A stretch of DNA of 64,000 nt from Selaginella moellendorffii (taxonomy: Eukaryota > Streptophyta > Lycopodiopsida > Selaginellales > Selaginellaceae), in assembly GCF_000143415.4 (NCBI RefSeq), contig NW_003314280.1:1843549-1907548 (forward strand), in the 5' to 3' direction. The notes under the pieces were generated by a model. The model did not search any database. It was given only the letters and a program-made list of their open reading frames with translations, and was not told where the DNA came from. Below, in pieces: positions 21,156 through 33,400 of the stretch; position 1 is the stretch's first letter; every line of letters starts with the position of its first letter. Made by a program: the position numbers and the translations under genes.

Positions 21156-22819
21156 ATGTTCGGGCCGCTGATTCGCGCGTGTAGGAGCATCTACCCAGCA
21201 AGCAGGAGCATCCACACAGCAAGCGCGAGTTGTAGGAGCATCTACCCAAGCATCCTCACAGCTGGCAGACCACAGACGGACGAGGCCTACAGAGAGTATG
21301 GAGACTTTATGTGGCTGGTGATGCTCCGCCTAGACAACCGAGTCCTCGGCCAAGTTTATCGGGCGCTAGGCGAAAGTGATGGCGCCACGGGCTGCTTCCA
21401 GGCGAATCTCCTAGACCAGACTCTCAAGTACACCGAAATCGTCAGCGGCGAATTCCCCCCTGTTAAGAAACCACTCGGGTTTGACGACATAGGCGACTAC
21501 CCCATCCCATATACACACATGATCAAGCTCGTGGACGACGCCACGAAGAATGCAATCCGCTGCTGCCGTGGAGAGCCACCCATCCATCACCGCACACAGG
21601 AAGAAACTCGCCTCGTGTACGACTTTTGCCGGAATGTTGCCTGCCGAGCCGAGAAGGAAGTCTTCTCCGGTGAGCCAAACGTGCACGAGTTGCAGGAGCA
21701 GGCGCGTGCGTTTGCCGCCGAGTGCTATGCCGGCATCTTTGGTCTGCAGTCCACAAACCTCACCTCTCTTGTCGATGTGCGCTCTCGATCATTTGCTACA
21801 CCTGTCGTTCCACGCACTTTCTTCTCCAGCGATCCCTTGGGGAAGTGTCTCAGGAGCCTCGAGTTGGCGCAGGAGGTGGCTGATGCCGGGGGACTGCCGG
21901 AGTTCCCTCATCATGGAGGTCTCGTCGCTCTCTACAACTTTGAAAAGAAACACGCTTACAAGCTGCTGCTAAACTGCCACAAGTACAAGAAAGGTATGGC
22001 TTCGATCCTGCCTGGAGTGTTTTACTTGTTTTCTTTCTGTGGCATGCAGGATATGACGAGCGCAAGCTCTTGTGGTCGTCTTTCGAGAACCAGCAGTTCT
22101 ACACTGTGGATGTGCAAGTGCCCGGTAATTCATTTGCAGTTGTTGTTATCTTAATTTTTTTCTTGCGTACTGCTGTACAGGTCTCACGTCGCTGGATCAA
22201 GTGAGTGTTGTAAAAGATGGACAGGGCATGCGTGTTTCCACGGAGAAGGACGTGTTCCGCCCAGAGAGGCTTCCAGTTCCTCCTTACGCCGACGTCGACG
22301 GTGCAATACATAATCTCCAGGATGAGATTCTCACCATTCGCCTTCCCAAAGGGGCCTCTGCGCTCAAATGGACAGCTTCAACTGTGCCAATTGACGACCT
22401 CGACGAGACTGAGCTGAACAAGAGTATCGATCTTATGTTTTTCTTTTTTTGTTCTTTTTACCTCTACTAATTTCCTGTTTTTCTCTTCTTCTCTGCTGTA
22501 GCCAAGAGGCGATCCATCAGGGCAACTACAGCAGATGACGAGCATCACCACATTCTTCGTGTCGAAGTTCCAGGTATGTCTCTGAAAACTCTCGTGTTTT
22601 CTCAAGAGCTTCTGGCTTGTTGACCGTGCAGGCTTGTCGCGAGAGGAAGTGATTGTGGACTGTGCAGGGCCGGAACTCATCGTTAAGACCAGCGGCAACG
22701 TCTTCAAGCAAAAGAAGCTTAAGCTTCCCTCTAGTGCTGACTTGAAGCAGGCTAGAGCGTCTTTCCGGAACGGCTTGCTTACCATTCGCGTTCCCAAGAG
22801 TACAGAGCTACAGAGCTAG
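21156..22819 (+). CDS. Tandem HSP20-like domain protein with novel N-terminal domain
   Basis: Five exons (21156-21993, 22050-22124, 22181-22423, 22502-22573, 22632-22819) give 471 residues. The N-terminus is Arg/Ser-rich and nearly free of acids (MFGPLIRACRSIYPASRSIH), fitting a mitochondrial or plastid presequence. Residues ~40-280 form a domain I do not recognise, with ILKYTEIVSGEFPP-like, DDIGDYPIPYTHMIKLV and CRAEKEVFSGEPNVHELQEQ segments. Two alpha-crystallin-like (HSP20) modules follow: one from FYTVDVQVPGLTSL to ILTIRLPKG, one from HHHILRVEVPGLSREEVIVD to RNGLLTIRVPK, each ending in the LTIRLPK/VPK strand of the fold. A near-match to a heat-shock element (GAAATTCTTGGAA) lies ~80 bp upstream. 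An inverted paralogue is at 26292-28197. A chaperone-like organellar role is inference. Confidence 0.75.
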
Positions 22820-23194
22820 CTTTTTAGTAGTGCCTACTATTTATGTCTGTTCTCTTGTCACTTATAACAGAATGGTATTGTTATATAAAGAGTTTAATTT
22901 CTCCAGTAGTACTTTGATCACTTAAACAAATAGAATCTGGCCTTTTTACAAAAGTCAGAGTATCGAGCAGCAGGAATTTTCTATGTTAGAGAAAACAGCA
23001 AGGATTGATTTCTATTGGTACCATATGCCTTGCTCAAGTCAATTGAAGCCAAAAATCAAAACTTAGTAACTTGATCAATTAACAATGTTAGCATTTTTCT
23101 TCTCCTAAATGGCTTGCTAATGCAACAAATTTCCTTTTGTAGCCAACAGAGTATTCACAAAATAATAAGCATTATTTATATAAAATATATAATC

Positions 23195-23423
23195 TATATA
23201 AATAGGGTATGTTAATTAGGGTTTAAACCATTACTTATATACAAAAATGGAAAGACTAGATTCAGTCCAAAATTGACAGTCCATATTATTATAATACTAT
23301 AATTAACATATTACCATATATAGACACACACACACATCCTTTTAGATAAGAGGATGGTGTAATGTTTGTAAATAGATATACATAGATATACATATACATA
23401 TACATACATATATATATACATAC

Positions 23424-23455
<32 letters not shown>

Positions 23456-24172
23456 GTATATCTATTTACAAACATTACACCATCCTCTTATCTAAAAGAT
23501 GAAAAAGTTGATGATGATAAGTCAAATGGAACATCTAAAACTTCTACTAAACAATTATAAATTTTCACAAGAACATGAGTCAATTACAAAATTTAAATGA
23601 ACCAATTGCAACTCCATATATAATTGCCAAATATTTGAACCAACCTTGAAATTATAATTATGAATTAAAACAAGCCACTATAGTTTATAAAGCACCATTG
23701 GAGTAAACAATACCTCTCATCTTTAAGTTTGCCTACTGACAATCCTCCAAAACCATTATTAACTCAAACTTATGACCATAAGTAGAACTGCTTTTACATC
23801 TTCCCTTTGATCAACATTTAAAACCTATGTTAATTCGGACTCATGACTTTTGTTTTCATTCAACACCACATATACGAAGTCAAATTCACTATGTTCATCC
23901 TCAAAATCTTTTTTATCCCCTTGAAGGAAAAAAAGTTTTGAAACACTGGCTTCATTTGAACTTATCATGTTCATCTTCATTCCACCACCTATGTTCAGCT
24001 TCACTTCACTATCACATTTGTTTAGCCTCATTATGTTGAGGTTAGATGTTCCATTTGAATTTACTATATTCATCCTCACTCCATAATTCATATAATTTAT
24101 CTTTATTCCACTATTGTATCCACTCATCTTCACTTTATTATTATCCATCCATCCCCCCCTCCTTCGAAGGTT
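23195..24172 (-). repeat. Dispersed AT-rich repeat, copy 1, with internal hairpin
   Basis: The reverse complement of this region parallels 41337-42270: a degenerate Asn/Lys/Met-rich frame (SEVKLNI, MNYGVRMN here; SEVKLNIDGKV there), then GATGTTCCATTTGACTTA, a (TA)n/(TATG)n core and a shared AT-rich tail with GGTTTAAACC or GGTTAAAACC. In this copy the TA-rich core is flanked by perfect ~45-bp inverted arms (about 23336-23382 and 23458-23504: TTTTAGATAAGAGGATGGTG and its complement). That makes a long potential hairpin, possibly a separate MITE-like insertion. Confidence 0.65.
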
Positions 24173-24359
24173 TTTTTTTTTTAAAACATCAAAGTAAAGA
24201 GGAGAAAATAAAAAAAAATTGAGGAAGAAGAAAAAAGTGAGCTTGATTCAAAGGTGATTGATTTAGCCACTGAAGTTTATGAGATTTTGGTGGTATATAA
24301 ATGAAATTTGTAAATATCTCAAGATAAAATGGAGAAGTTTGCAAATAAGTATTGTTAAT

Positions 24360-25012
24360 TTCAAGAATATAAAGTGGGAGATTTTGTTTTCGTGTGAGCA
24401 ACTTGTCCATTAAGTGAATGGTTTGTGCTTTTATGAAGTGGGAAAAGTGATAAAATTTCTTATAGATAAACTAGTCTATATGAAGTGTTAGAGTGCATTG
24501 GTAAGGTGGTTTATTGAATGCAATTACCAATTGGGATGAAAATTCATTTGGTATTTTTATATTAGCCAATTAAAAAGTGTACTACCTCGGAATGAAGGGT
24601 TTAATGCTTCTTTAATATATACAGTTATGGAGGATGGACTAAGAGTTTAAGTAAAGTTCCCCAAAAAGGGTGATCATTAGTACAACTTATCCTTGGACAA
24701 GGACATTGTTAGGGTGGAAGAATTGTTAGGTACTAACTTTGACTGTATAGTCAATATAGGTTAAAGGGAAGTTTAAGGGTATAATGTAAGGAACTAAATC
24801 TACTTTTAAAGCTTGTGTTTATAAGCCATAAATTTTTCCTTTCCAATTTACTAGTTTATCTTGTCTATCTGACCACTACGGCTTTAGCCTTAGTTAAATT
24901 CCCTTGTTAAGGTTTCTACTTATTGTATTAGCTCCTACTTGGTCCTACATGGTTTTAACAATACACTGCATGAACAACAAAGTGTTAACCATCCATCCAT
25001 AGATTGGTATCG
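24360..25012 (+). mobile_element. Ty3/gypsy 3' tail and LTR relic
   Basis: Around 24470-24580 the plus strand reads LYEVLECIGKVVY and MQLPIGMKIHLVF with stops, the C-terminal module of a gypsy integrase. A purine-rich AGGGTGGAAGAAT then precedes TGTTAGG at 24724, a typical plant LTR start. A TGGTATCGAAG sequence like a tRNA-Met primer site lies at 25005, just after a possible LTR end near 24999. The order tail-PPT-LTR-PBS suggests an LTR left by recombination between elements. Everything is badly decayed. Confidence 0.5.
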
Positions 25013-25577
25013 AAGTTATTTTTCAATTTGACTCTTATTGGTAGTTAAATATATTACCACTTGATGTTATCATCGAAAGGTCCTAAGAGTGGGTCTTCTT
25101 CAAAGATTAGCATCTCAAGAGGGAATGACTTTTCACCTTAGTTCATATATGAACATGTTAACAATGTGGTGAATAGAAAGGGGCTAATAAGGGAATGACT
25201 TTGGGATTTTAAAAATAGTATAAAGTTTTCTTTAGAGAGTTAAGGTGTACTTCATAAAAGCATTTAACTTAATAAATTAGATATTATGGTTATAGTAAAC
25301 AACTATAGTTAGGATCACGTCCTAGACAATAAAGGATTCATAAGATTATCCTTATATAATTAAGGATGGTGTTTAAGAATTTGAAATTGGAGTTAATAAT
25401 TGTAGGAGGTCAAATGTGGATAAGGACAAAGGTCTTTGAAATGGTAGTTTATTTTCTTAATAGATGCCTGAGGATGATCTTTATTTTATAGGGATGGATC
25501 TTAATGATCATTTATAGTTGGTGGTGTTTTCAATTTTTATTCCATACTTTCTCCATACCTACCATGATTTTTGTATT

Positions 25578-26098
25578 NNNNNNNNNNNNNNNNNNNNNNN
25601 NNNNNNNNNNNNNNNNNNNNNNNNNNNNNNNNNNNNNNNNNNNNNNNNNNNNNNNNNNNNNNNNNNNNNNNNNNNNNNNNNNNNNNNNNNNNNNNNNNNN
25701 NNNNNNNNNNNNNNNNNNNNNNNNNNNNNNNNNNNNNNNNNNNNNNNNNNNNNNNNNNNNNNNNNNNNNNNNNNNNNNNNNNNNNNNNNNNNNNNNNNNN
25801 NNNNNNNNNNNNNNNNNNNNNNNNNNNNNNNNNNNNNNNNNNNNNNNNNNNNNNNNNNNNNNNNNNNNNNNNNNNNNNNNNNNNNNNNNNNNNNNNNNNN
25901 NNNNNNNNNNNNNNNNNNNNNNNNNNNNNNNNNNNNNNNNNNNNNNNNNNNNNNNNNNNNNNNNNNNNNNNNNNNNNNNNNNNNNNNNNNNNNNNNNNNN
26001 NNNNNNNNNNNNNNNNNNNNNNNNNNNNNNNNNNNNNNNNNNNNNNNNNNNNNNNNNNNNNNNNNNNNNNNNNNNNNNNNNNNNNNNNNNNNNNNNNN
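25578..26098. other. Assembly gap (521 Ns)
   Basis: A run of N only. The frames spanning it in all phases are meaningless. The gap separates AT-rich repeat sequence from the 3' side of the second HSP20-like gene, so missing repeat copies are likely. Confidence 0.99.
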
Positions 26099-26291
26099 GT
26101 AAATGGTCTGCATATAAGAGATGTAAAGAAATAGAGTGAGGAAATACTAATCCCAAATTTTAAACCTGCAAACAACTTTTACCCAATCATAACGGCCGCC
26201 ATTGGCCAGATCCGGGGGCAAGAAGATAAATAGATACTTAACTGCACATATAATATTTTCCAATTCATTTATCTTGACAAGAGAGGGCAAT

Positions 26292-28197
26292 TTACACTAC
26301 GGCCGTTGTACTCTTGGGAACACGAATGGTAAGCAAGCCGTTCCAGAAAGACGCTCTAGCCTGCTTCATGTCAGCACGCGAGGGAAACTTAAACTTCCTT
26401 TGCTGGAAGACGTTGTCGCTGGTCTTAATGATGAGTTCCGGACCTATATTATCCACAATAACTTCCTCTCGCGACATGCCTGCACAGTCGCAAAGCCAAA
26501 AGCTATTGAGAAAGCGTGAAAGTTTTCATACCTGGAATTTCGACACGAAGGATGTGGTGATGCTCATCATCTACCGAAGTTGCCTTTATGGGTTTGTTCT
26601 TGGCTACAGCAGAAAAGTAAAACAGGAAATGAGTAGAGGCAACAAAAAAAAAAGAAAAAAAAAAGAGAGAAAAACACGATACTCTTGTCCAACTTGGTCT
26701 CGTCAAGGTCCTCAATTGGTAATGTCAGAGCTGTCCCTTCGAGCTCACCGTCCCCCTGAGGCTTAACGCTGGCTGAGTCCACAATCACTTCCTCTCGCAA
26801 CAGGGCTGCACGGTCGCAAAGCCAAGAACTATTAAGAAAGTGTGAAAGTTTTCAGGGACATACCTGGAACTTCGTGGTGATGCTCGTCATCTACTTTATT
26901 CTTGGCTACAGAAGAAAAGAAACAGGAAATTAGAGGCAAAAAGAACAAAAAAAGATCCATACTCTTGTCTAGCTTGGTCTCGTCAAAGTCCTCAACTGGC
27001 AATGCCGGCACTGTCCCTTCGAGTACAGCGTCCCCCTTGGGAAGGCGAATGGTGAGAATCTCATCCTGGAGATTAACTATTGCACCGTCGACATTAGCGT
27101 AAGGAGGAACGGCAAGCCTCTCGGGGCGGAACACGTCCTTCTCCGTGGTAACAAGCACACCCGGTCCATCTTTTGCAACATTCACTTGCACTTGATTCAG
27201 CGACGTGAGACCTGCGCAAGAAAAAAAAGAGATGACAACGTCTCCATCCAAATGACTTACCAGGTACTTGCACATCGACAGTATAGAACTGCTGGTTCTC
27301 AAACGACGACCACAATAGCTTCCGCTCGTCATATCCTGCCAGACACAGAAAAAAGAATAAAAAACTCCGGGCAGGATCAACCATACCTTTATCAATGCTC
27401 TTGAGGCAGTTTAGCAGCAGCTGGTAAGCGTGTTTCTTCTCAAAGTTGTAGAGAGCGACGAGACCCCCGTGACGAGGGAACTCCGGCAGTCCCCCGGCAT
27501 CAGCCACCTCCTGCGCCAACTCGAGGCTCCTGGCACACCTCGTCAAGTACTCCCTCCAGAAGATCTTTCTTGGAACAACCGGTGTAGCATATGATTCAGA
27601 GTGCTCCTGGATCAGAACGGAGAGGTTCGTGGACTGCAGACCAAAGAACTTGGGATAACACTCAGCGCCAAACAGACGCGCCTGCTCCTGCAGCTCGTGC
27701 ACGTTTGGCTCCCCAGAGAAGACTTCCTTCTCGGCTCGGCAGGCAACAGTCCGGCAAAAGTCATGCACGAGGCGAGTTTCTTCCTTTGTGCGTTGATGGA
27801 TGGGGGGCTCTCCATGCAAGCGGCACCTTGCATCCTCCGAGGCATTTTTCACAAGCTTGATCATGTGTGTATATGGGATGGGGTAGTCGCCTATGTCGTC
27901 AAGCCCGAGTGGTTTTTCAGCGGGTGGGGGGAATTCGCCGCTCACAATTTCGGTGTACTTGAGCATGTGGTCCAGGAGATGGCCCTCGAAGCAGACGGTG
28001 GTACTATCACAGTCGCCCACCGCCTTAAAGACTTGGCCGAGGACACGGTTGTTTAGGCGGAGCATCACCATCCACAGAAACTCTCCAAACTCTCTGTAGG
28101 CATCCTCCGTCAGTGGTTTGCTCACCTGAGAGAGCGTCTTTGCGCTTGCCGTGCGGATGCCGCTCCTACTACTCGCGCTTATCAACCGCCTGAACAT
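26292..28197 (-). CDS. Second tandem HSP20-like protein, with internal exon duplication
   Basis: Inverted paralogue of the gene at 21156. The first exon (28197 to ~27389) starts MFRRLISASSRSGIRTASAK, a basic Ser/Arg-rich leader fitting organelle import, and continues with the same unrecognised domain (GDYPIPYTHMIKLVKNASED, CRAEKEVFSGEPNVHELQEQ). YDERKLLWSSFENQQFYTVD and VQVPGLTSLNQVQ lead into the first HSP20-like module (ILTIRLPKG). Unlike its sister, it then carries a duplicated block: a linker ending DETKLDK, a VDDEHHHEVP exon, and a fusion exon LREEVIVDSASVKP...LDETKLDK. The normal linker, VDDEHHHILRVEIPG and MSREEVIVDN...LLTIRVPK follow. Splice sites and phase appear preserved across the duplication. 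The two genes are tail to tail. Function as for the sister copy. Confidence 0.7.
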
Positions 28198-28355
28198 TCT
28201 CTAGGGCCCTAGGGTTTTCTACAAGGATCTCTCAGAGCTGTATCCACAACTGGCTTTCCTTCTTGTGCATGGCAGCACAAACCTCTAAATATACCGCTTA
28301 ATTCTTCTCTTAAGGCCTTGCCTACAAAACGAGCACGAATGGCGGAAAACTTTCT

Positions 28356-30230
28356 TCACTCCTGCGAACTTTGGTTTTGATTTTGCTGCTGCTGTTGCTG
28401 CGAAGAGTTTTGATTCCGCTGGGCCTGACTCGCTGGGATTCCCAGGTTTTGGATCGCCGACTGGAGCGTCTCAGCGAAATCGAACGTAGCAGTGGCCCCT
28501 GACGCAAAGTTCTCGGCTGGAAATCCTCGGACCATGTTTGCAACTTCTGGAACCAAGTTCTCCAGTCCGGCACCGCCCTGCTGGATGCCTTGCATTACGC
28601 ACTGTAGCAAGCCCGAGAGACCGTCCGGTTGGAACTCGGGAGGATTTGTCCTGGCCTCATTGCTGCCGTCTCTCCGGGCCTCTCCTTCGTGATCTTGTGG
28701 ATGTTGTTCTTGTGTCTGTTCTTCGGCCGTGGCGCCACTGGCCGCCTGTGCGTCCGAGTTTCTTGCTGGCGACGAGTTTTCGCTATCACTTGTCTCGAAT
28801 TGTGCAGTCACATTTACAACACATGCACCGGGCTGAAGAAGAAAAAATACGATTTGTTAGGCCACGATTAACAAGAACAGAGGTTCTCTCCCTTACCTCT
28901 TGATATTGGCTGCTTCCACGAAGCGCTTCAACAAGCTTTTGTCGCGCACTCTGAGATCAAATAATTTACACGAGATTGACCATCGTAGCAACTTACCTGA
29001 AGGTTATCACTGGCAGACGTGTTTGAGGGATCCACTTCTAAAGCTGGAGGGAACGAAAAACAAGTTAGCACGACATGTAATCGGTTCTGTCGAGCTACCT
29101 TTAGTGAACCACTCAACTGCGTCAAGGTATCGTCCTTGAGAGTAATGGACAAGACCCAAGCGACTGTAAGCCTTGCTATATCGAGGATTTATCTCTATGG
29201 CCTTGTGGCAATCCGTAATAGCAGCGCCATGGTTTCCAGCTTGCGTGTGAGCAGCTGCTCTATAAAAACGAATAGAAAGGCTACACAAAAGTTGATCACG
29301 AACTTGATACCTGTTCGCAAAAAATATCGCATTGTTGCTGGATAGTGAAATCGCTAGAGTATACAGTTCAATAGCCTCAACATAACGATGACTGGCCATT
29401 GATCCGTTGCCTGTATCATGAGCAAAACTCAGTTGTTCGGTCACACGTAAGTTATTTCTTTACCTTGAGCTTTGAAAGCTTCAGCAAGCAGCTCAGACTC
29501 ATCCTTGCCCTTGTATGCCTGCAAAGAAACAAACAAGAACTTTCGAATTATCACCTCACACAGAAAAAGAAAAAGCATAGATACATTTATAGACTTTGAG
29601 ATGGAAAGAAAAGCAACAAGAACCGCGGCAAACCTTGACAATAAATATTAGAGGTGCATGCCTTTAAAGTCTCTTGGAATGTAGATTCAGCTTGAGGTAC
29701 ACGGTTCTCGCTGGTGCCAGAGGAAAAAAATCCGGCACTCTCAAGACCTTCGACAAATTGCCGGTACACATTTTGAGAATCAAGCTCTGCATTATAGTAG
29801 AAAAGAAAAAAAAGAGATAAATGAAGATCGAAAGTTTGCACTCACCAGGAGTACTCGATTTCTTCAAGTCCGATTTCTGCCAAAGAGAGAGACTTTCAGC
29901 AACAAAAATGGAAAAAAAAACTAGTAGCTTACTTCATGAGAGTGTGTCGACTGCGTAATAACGTCAACAAGCGAGACCTTCGATAATTTCTCACTGCCGC
30001 TGCGCAGGTCGAAAATCTCCGTCAAGCACTGCGCAGCAACCTCCAGCCCTTCGGAATCCACGCCATCCACAACTTCCACTGCAAGAGCCAAGAATTTCGA
30101 ACAGATCGATCGATCGCGCTTGATCACAGCTCCCTCGCCGCTCACCTGAGCGCAAGAAATCGAGGAAGGATGCCACAATCCGCCTGGCTGCGACCGAATC
30201 ACTCCGGAGACGCACCTGATCCTCCGCCAT
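28356..30230 (-). CDS. SGT-type small glutamine-rich TPR co-chaperone
   Basis: A multi-exon gene starting MAEDQVRLRSDSVAARRIVA at 30230. The N-terminal module (VASFLDFLRS...EVAAQCLTEIFDL) matches the SGTA dimerisation domain. TPR repeats follow: a YVEAIELYTLAISLSSNNAIFFANR unit, HGAAITDCHKAIEINPRYSK and AYSRLGLVHYSQGRYLDAVE. The C-terminus holds MVRGFPAENF, an FAETLQSAIQNL segment and Gln-rich stretches (NSSQQQQQQNQNQ) ending at 28356. SGT proteins bind HSP70/HSP90 tails through the TPRs and escort hydrophobic tail-anchored proteins to the GET pathway. The start lies 178 bp from the divergent NRPD1-like gene. A broken copy of its 3' part sits at 12912. Confidence 0.88.
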
Positions 30231-30408
30231 AACCCACAAACCTAAACGACAATGAGCGGGATCGACGGCGAGGATACTGCCAGGTGGGCGCCATCGCACC
30301 GTCGGAATCGTAGTGCCAAAGGTTTAGGGCCCGGACACTTTGCTTATCGAATGGATCATTGTGGAGGAATTTCCCTGGGAAAATGTGCGTCGCATTAATC
30401 CCTAATCC
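30231..30408. promoter_or_regulatory. Short bidirectional promoter region between SGT and NRPD1-like genes
   Basis: Only 178 bases separate the two start codons. No TATA box is obvious. The interval is moderately GC-rich, as expected for housekeeping genes sharing a nucleosome-free region. Shared regulation is inference from spacing alone. Confidence 0.5.
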
Positions 30409-33400
30409 ATGGCTTCCAGCAAGAGGAGGAGCAGCCATCGCGATCGCGCATTGGAAGAGGCGACGGGTACGCTCATCGCTCTCGACTTCCGGCCGCTCAC
30501 ATCGGAGGAGATTGTAAGTTTGATGGATTGATGGATCGATTAGTCGTAGCAGAACAGCCTTCACTGCATAGGACCCGATCGACGAGCTGGAAATATTTCT
30601 TCCGGTCGCTAACGGCGACCGCGGTCGCTTTCGTTTCTTGATGTGTGTGCGCAGATCCGCGCCTCGGTGTACGAGGTCAAGACGGTCCGAGCCTTGCAAA
30701 ACAATCGATTCGGGCTTCCAAACTTGAGCGATTGCTGTACTTCTTGCGGTGCCAAGCGAACGGATGCGTCCAATAGCGCTTGCCCCGGTAAGAACTCCAT
30801 CTCAGGGGAGTGAATGTGGATTGTTGTTTGAAACTTTTGCAGGCCATTCTGGTCACATTGAGCTGCCGGTGCTTGTTTATCACTGGGATCGCATCTCCGC
30901 TCTGGAAGCGATTTTAAATCGGGTTTGCCTCCATTGCTACAGCTTCAAGCACAAGGGCCGCAAAAAGGTGGCAAGAGAAAGCTCTTTTTTTCGTATGCTT
31001 GTAAAGTGCCACTGATGGTTTTGCAGGAGCTTAGGACTTTAAGCAGCTTAGAGCAAGTGGCTTCTGGTGTTGATGCGCATCAAGCAGACATTGGAGCGGT
31101 CCCAAATGGCGCTCGGGTACGTTTTGTTTTTGTCTAGTTTTCTTACGAGGTCGCTTTCTATGCTGTTGCAGGCTCCTGAGGCCGAGGAAGATCCTGAAAA
31201 ATGCGCCGTATGCAGTGTGCGTGCTTTAGTGTTTTCTAATGCTCTTACTTTGTGAGTCACTCATGTTGCTTTGCCAGGGGCCAGCAGCGGCCGTGAAGAA
31301 AATTTTCAAGAAAGTGGGGACTGCTAATGTCCCAGCCCTCTTGCTGGAAATAGACGGCAAAGTTCGCCGCGAGGACATTCCTCCGGGCTTTCAAAGTCTG
31401 ATACTGAAAGACGAGATGACACCACAATGGAGGTCAAAGATGCTCGACCCGAATCAGGTAATCATTTACAAAAAATCAGCTTCAACGTAGCTAATGACTG
31501 ATTGATAGGTCCTAAGAATTTTGAAATGCCTACCACGAGAGACCACTGACAAACTTCGAGATGAAAAGTTACCTTCGATACCAGCAGAAGATTATTTTAT
31601 AAAATCCTTGCCCGTGCCTCCAAACTGGATGCGCTACAGTACGAATGAGTTCTATTTCCAGGTAACTCTTCTTATGAATTTAAAATGACTGATTCTGATA
31701 TTTCCGTGCAGGACAAGACAACGAAAAACCTGAAGCACCTGCTTACGAAAATCAAGTCCATTGTGTACACCCGTGATGAGGACAAAATATCTCTATTAAC
31801 TGAACAAAAAGTCATGGAGATTCAAGCTGCTGCAACACAGTGCATTCGTGCAAATCCAGTAAGCTTCTCTTTTCTCCGAAGCTAATCTTACCTTTTCTGC
31901 ATGAATTAGCTGTACGGCAACGTTTCAGACGAGGATCCTCGGTATGGCAACGTGTCAGATGAAAGCAAGCCTTTGTCCGGGTTGCAGTTTCTTCGAAGTC
32001 TAACAGGCAAATACTGTGGGTCTTCTGCTCGAGCCGTGGTGATTGGTGATCCTGCTCTTAAGCTCGAGGAAATTGGAATTTCTGCTAGAATTGCCGCTGG
32101 TTTGGTTGTTCTGGAGACGGTCACAAGTTCCAACATAATCTCCCTGCAAAGCTACGCTTACAACAATCCCGGCCTTAAAGTAGTCAGAGGTGGTGAAGTA
32201 TGCACAGGTAGAAGCTGCAAAAAGTTACGGGTAGGAGACGTTATACACAGGAGCTTGAAAGACGGGGATCAAGTTTTTGTTAACAGGCCACCGACGTTTC
32301 ACAAGCATGCTTTGATAGGCCTCAAGTCGAAAGTCATCCGCAACAATGTTTTTGCTGTGAACCCGCTCATCTGTTCTCCACTGTTTGCCGACTTCGATGG
32401 AGATACGTTGGCTTTATACTTGCCACAATCACTCCAAGTGAGAGCGGAGGTCGCAGAGTTGGTGGCACTTCCAAAACAATTGGTTTCGTCTCAAGGTGGG
32501 CAATCTATTATCGGGCTGACACAGGATGCACTTCTAGGGGCACACCTTATGACACGCAAGAATGTCTTTTTAGATAAACTTGACATGGACCAGCTGCGGA
32601 TGTGGTGTCCATCAGCAAAAGTTCCTGTTCCGGCAATTGTTAAATCACCGAGAAAGAGTCCGTTGTGGACCGGCAAACAACTCTTTCAGATGACATTGCC
32701 AACGACTTTCGATTCGGAAAGCGACGATGGCAGGCTCATTATTCGACAGGGTGAGATTTTGAGAACGTCTGATAAGTCTTCAGCATGGCTTGGCAAGGAT
32801 GGCCTGATGACTACCATTTGCAGAAGATATGGCCCCGATAGAGCTTTGGAGCACCTAGATACGGCTCAGGGAATTGCCGTGGACTGGATATCGGAAAGAG
32901 GATTTAGTGTTGGTTTATGTGACTTCTACATGGCTGCTGACGCGGTATCTAGAAGGAAGCTCGAGGAAGAAACTTTGTGTGCCGTGGAGGAAGCAAAGAT
33001 CTCGTCTTTGGCACATCAGATTGTCTCCGACTCGCGCTTTCAAGTTAACAGTGTCAGCAGACCACGGTGCAGCAGCTGGAACGAGCGCGTGCAGCCAGTT
33101 ACGTCCGCCAACGAAGCGACACAGCAAGCTGCGATCTCTGCTTTCCAGTCCACCATGAAAGCTTTTGAGAGGACTATAGAGGAGCATGTCCGCGAGAACA
33201 GCAGGGAGAATTCGCTGCTCAGGATGGTCGAAGCAAAGAGCAAGGGTTCTTTGTCGAAAATGATGCAACAAGGTGGTTGCCTGGGGCTGCAGCTACGTCA
33301 AGGCGAGTTTGTATACCACCGTGTCAAGTCACTATTCCCTCGAGCTGTTGAGAACGAGTCAAGGGGCTACCTCACTTCCTCCGAGCTGTGGAAATCAATG

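Noticed and set aside
23825-24148. A 107-residue Asn/Met-rich minus-strand frame
   Set aside because: It recurs in decayed form at 41389 inside the same dispersed repeat, with stops. No known domain, so treated as repeat sequence and not as a gene.
25504-26175. Open frames of about 190-210 residues around 25.5-26.2 kb
   Set aside because: They are produced by translating through the run of Ns.
28490-28900. Plus-strand frames opposite the SGT gene
   Set aside because: They oppose exons that encode the conserved SGT C-terminus and have no support of their own.
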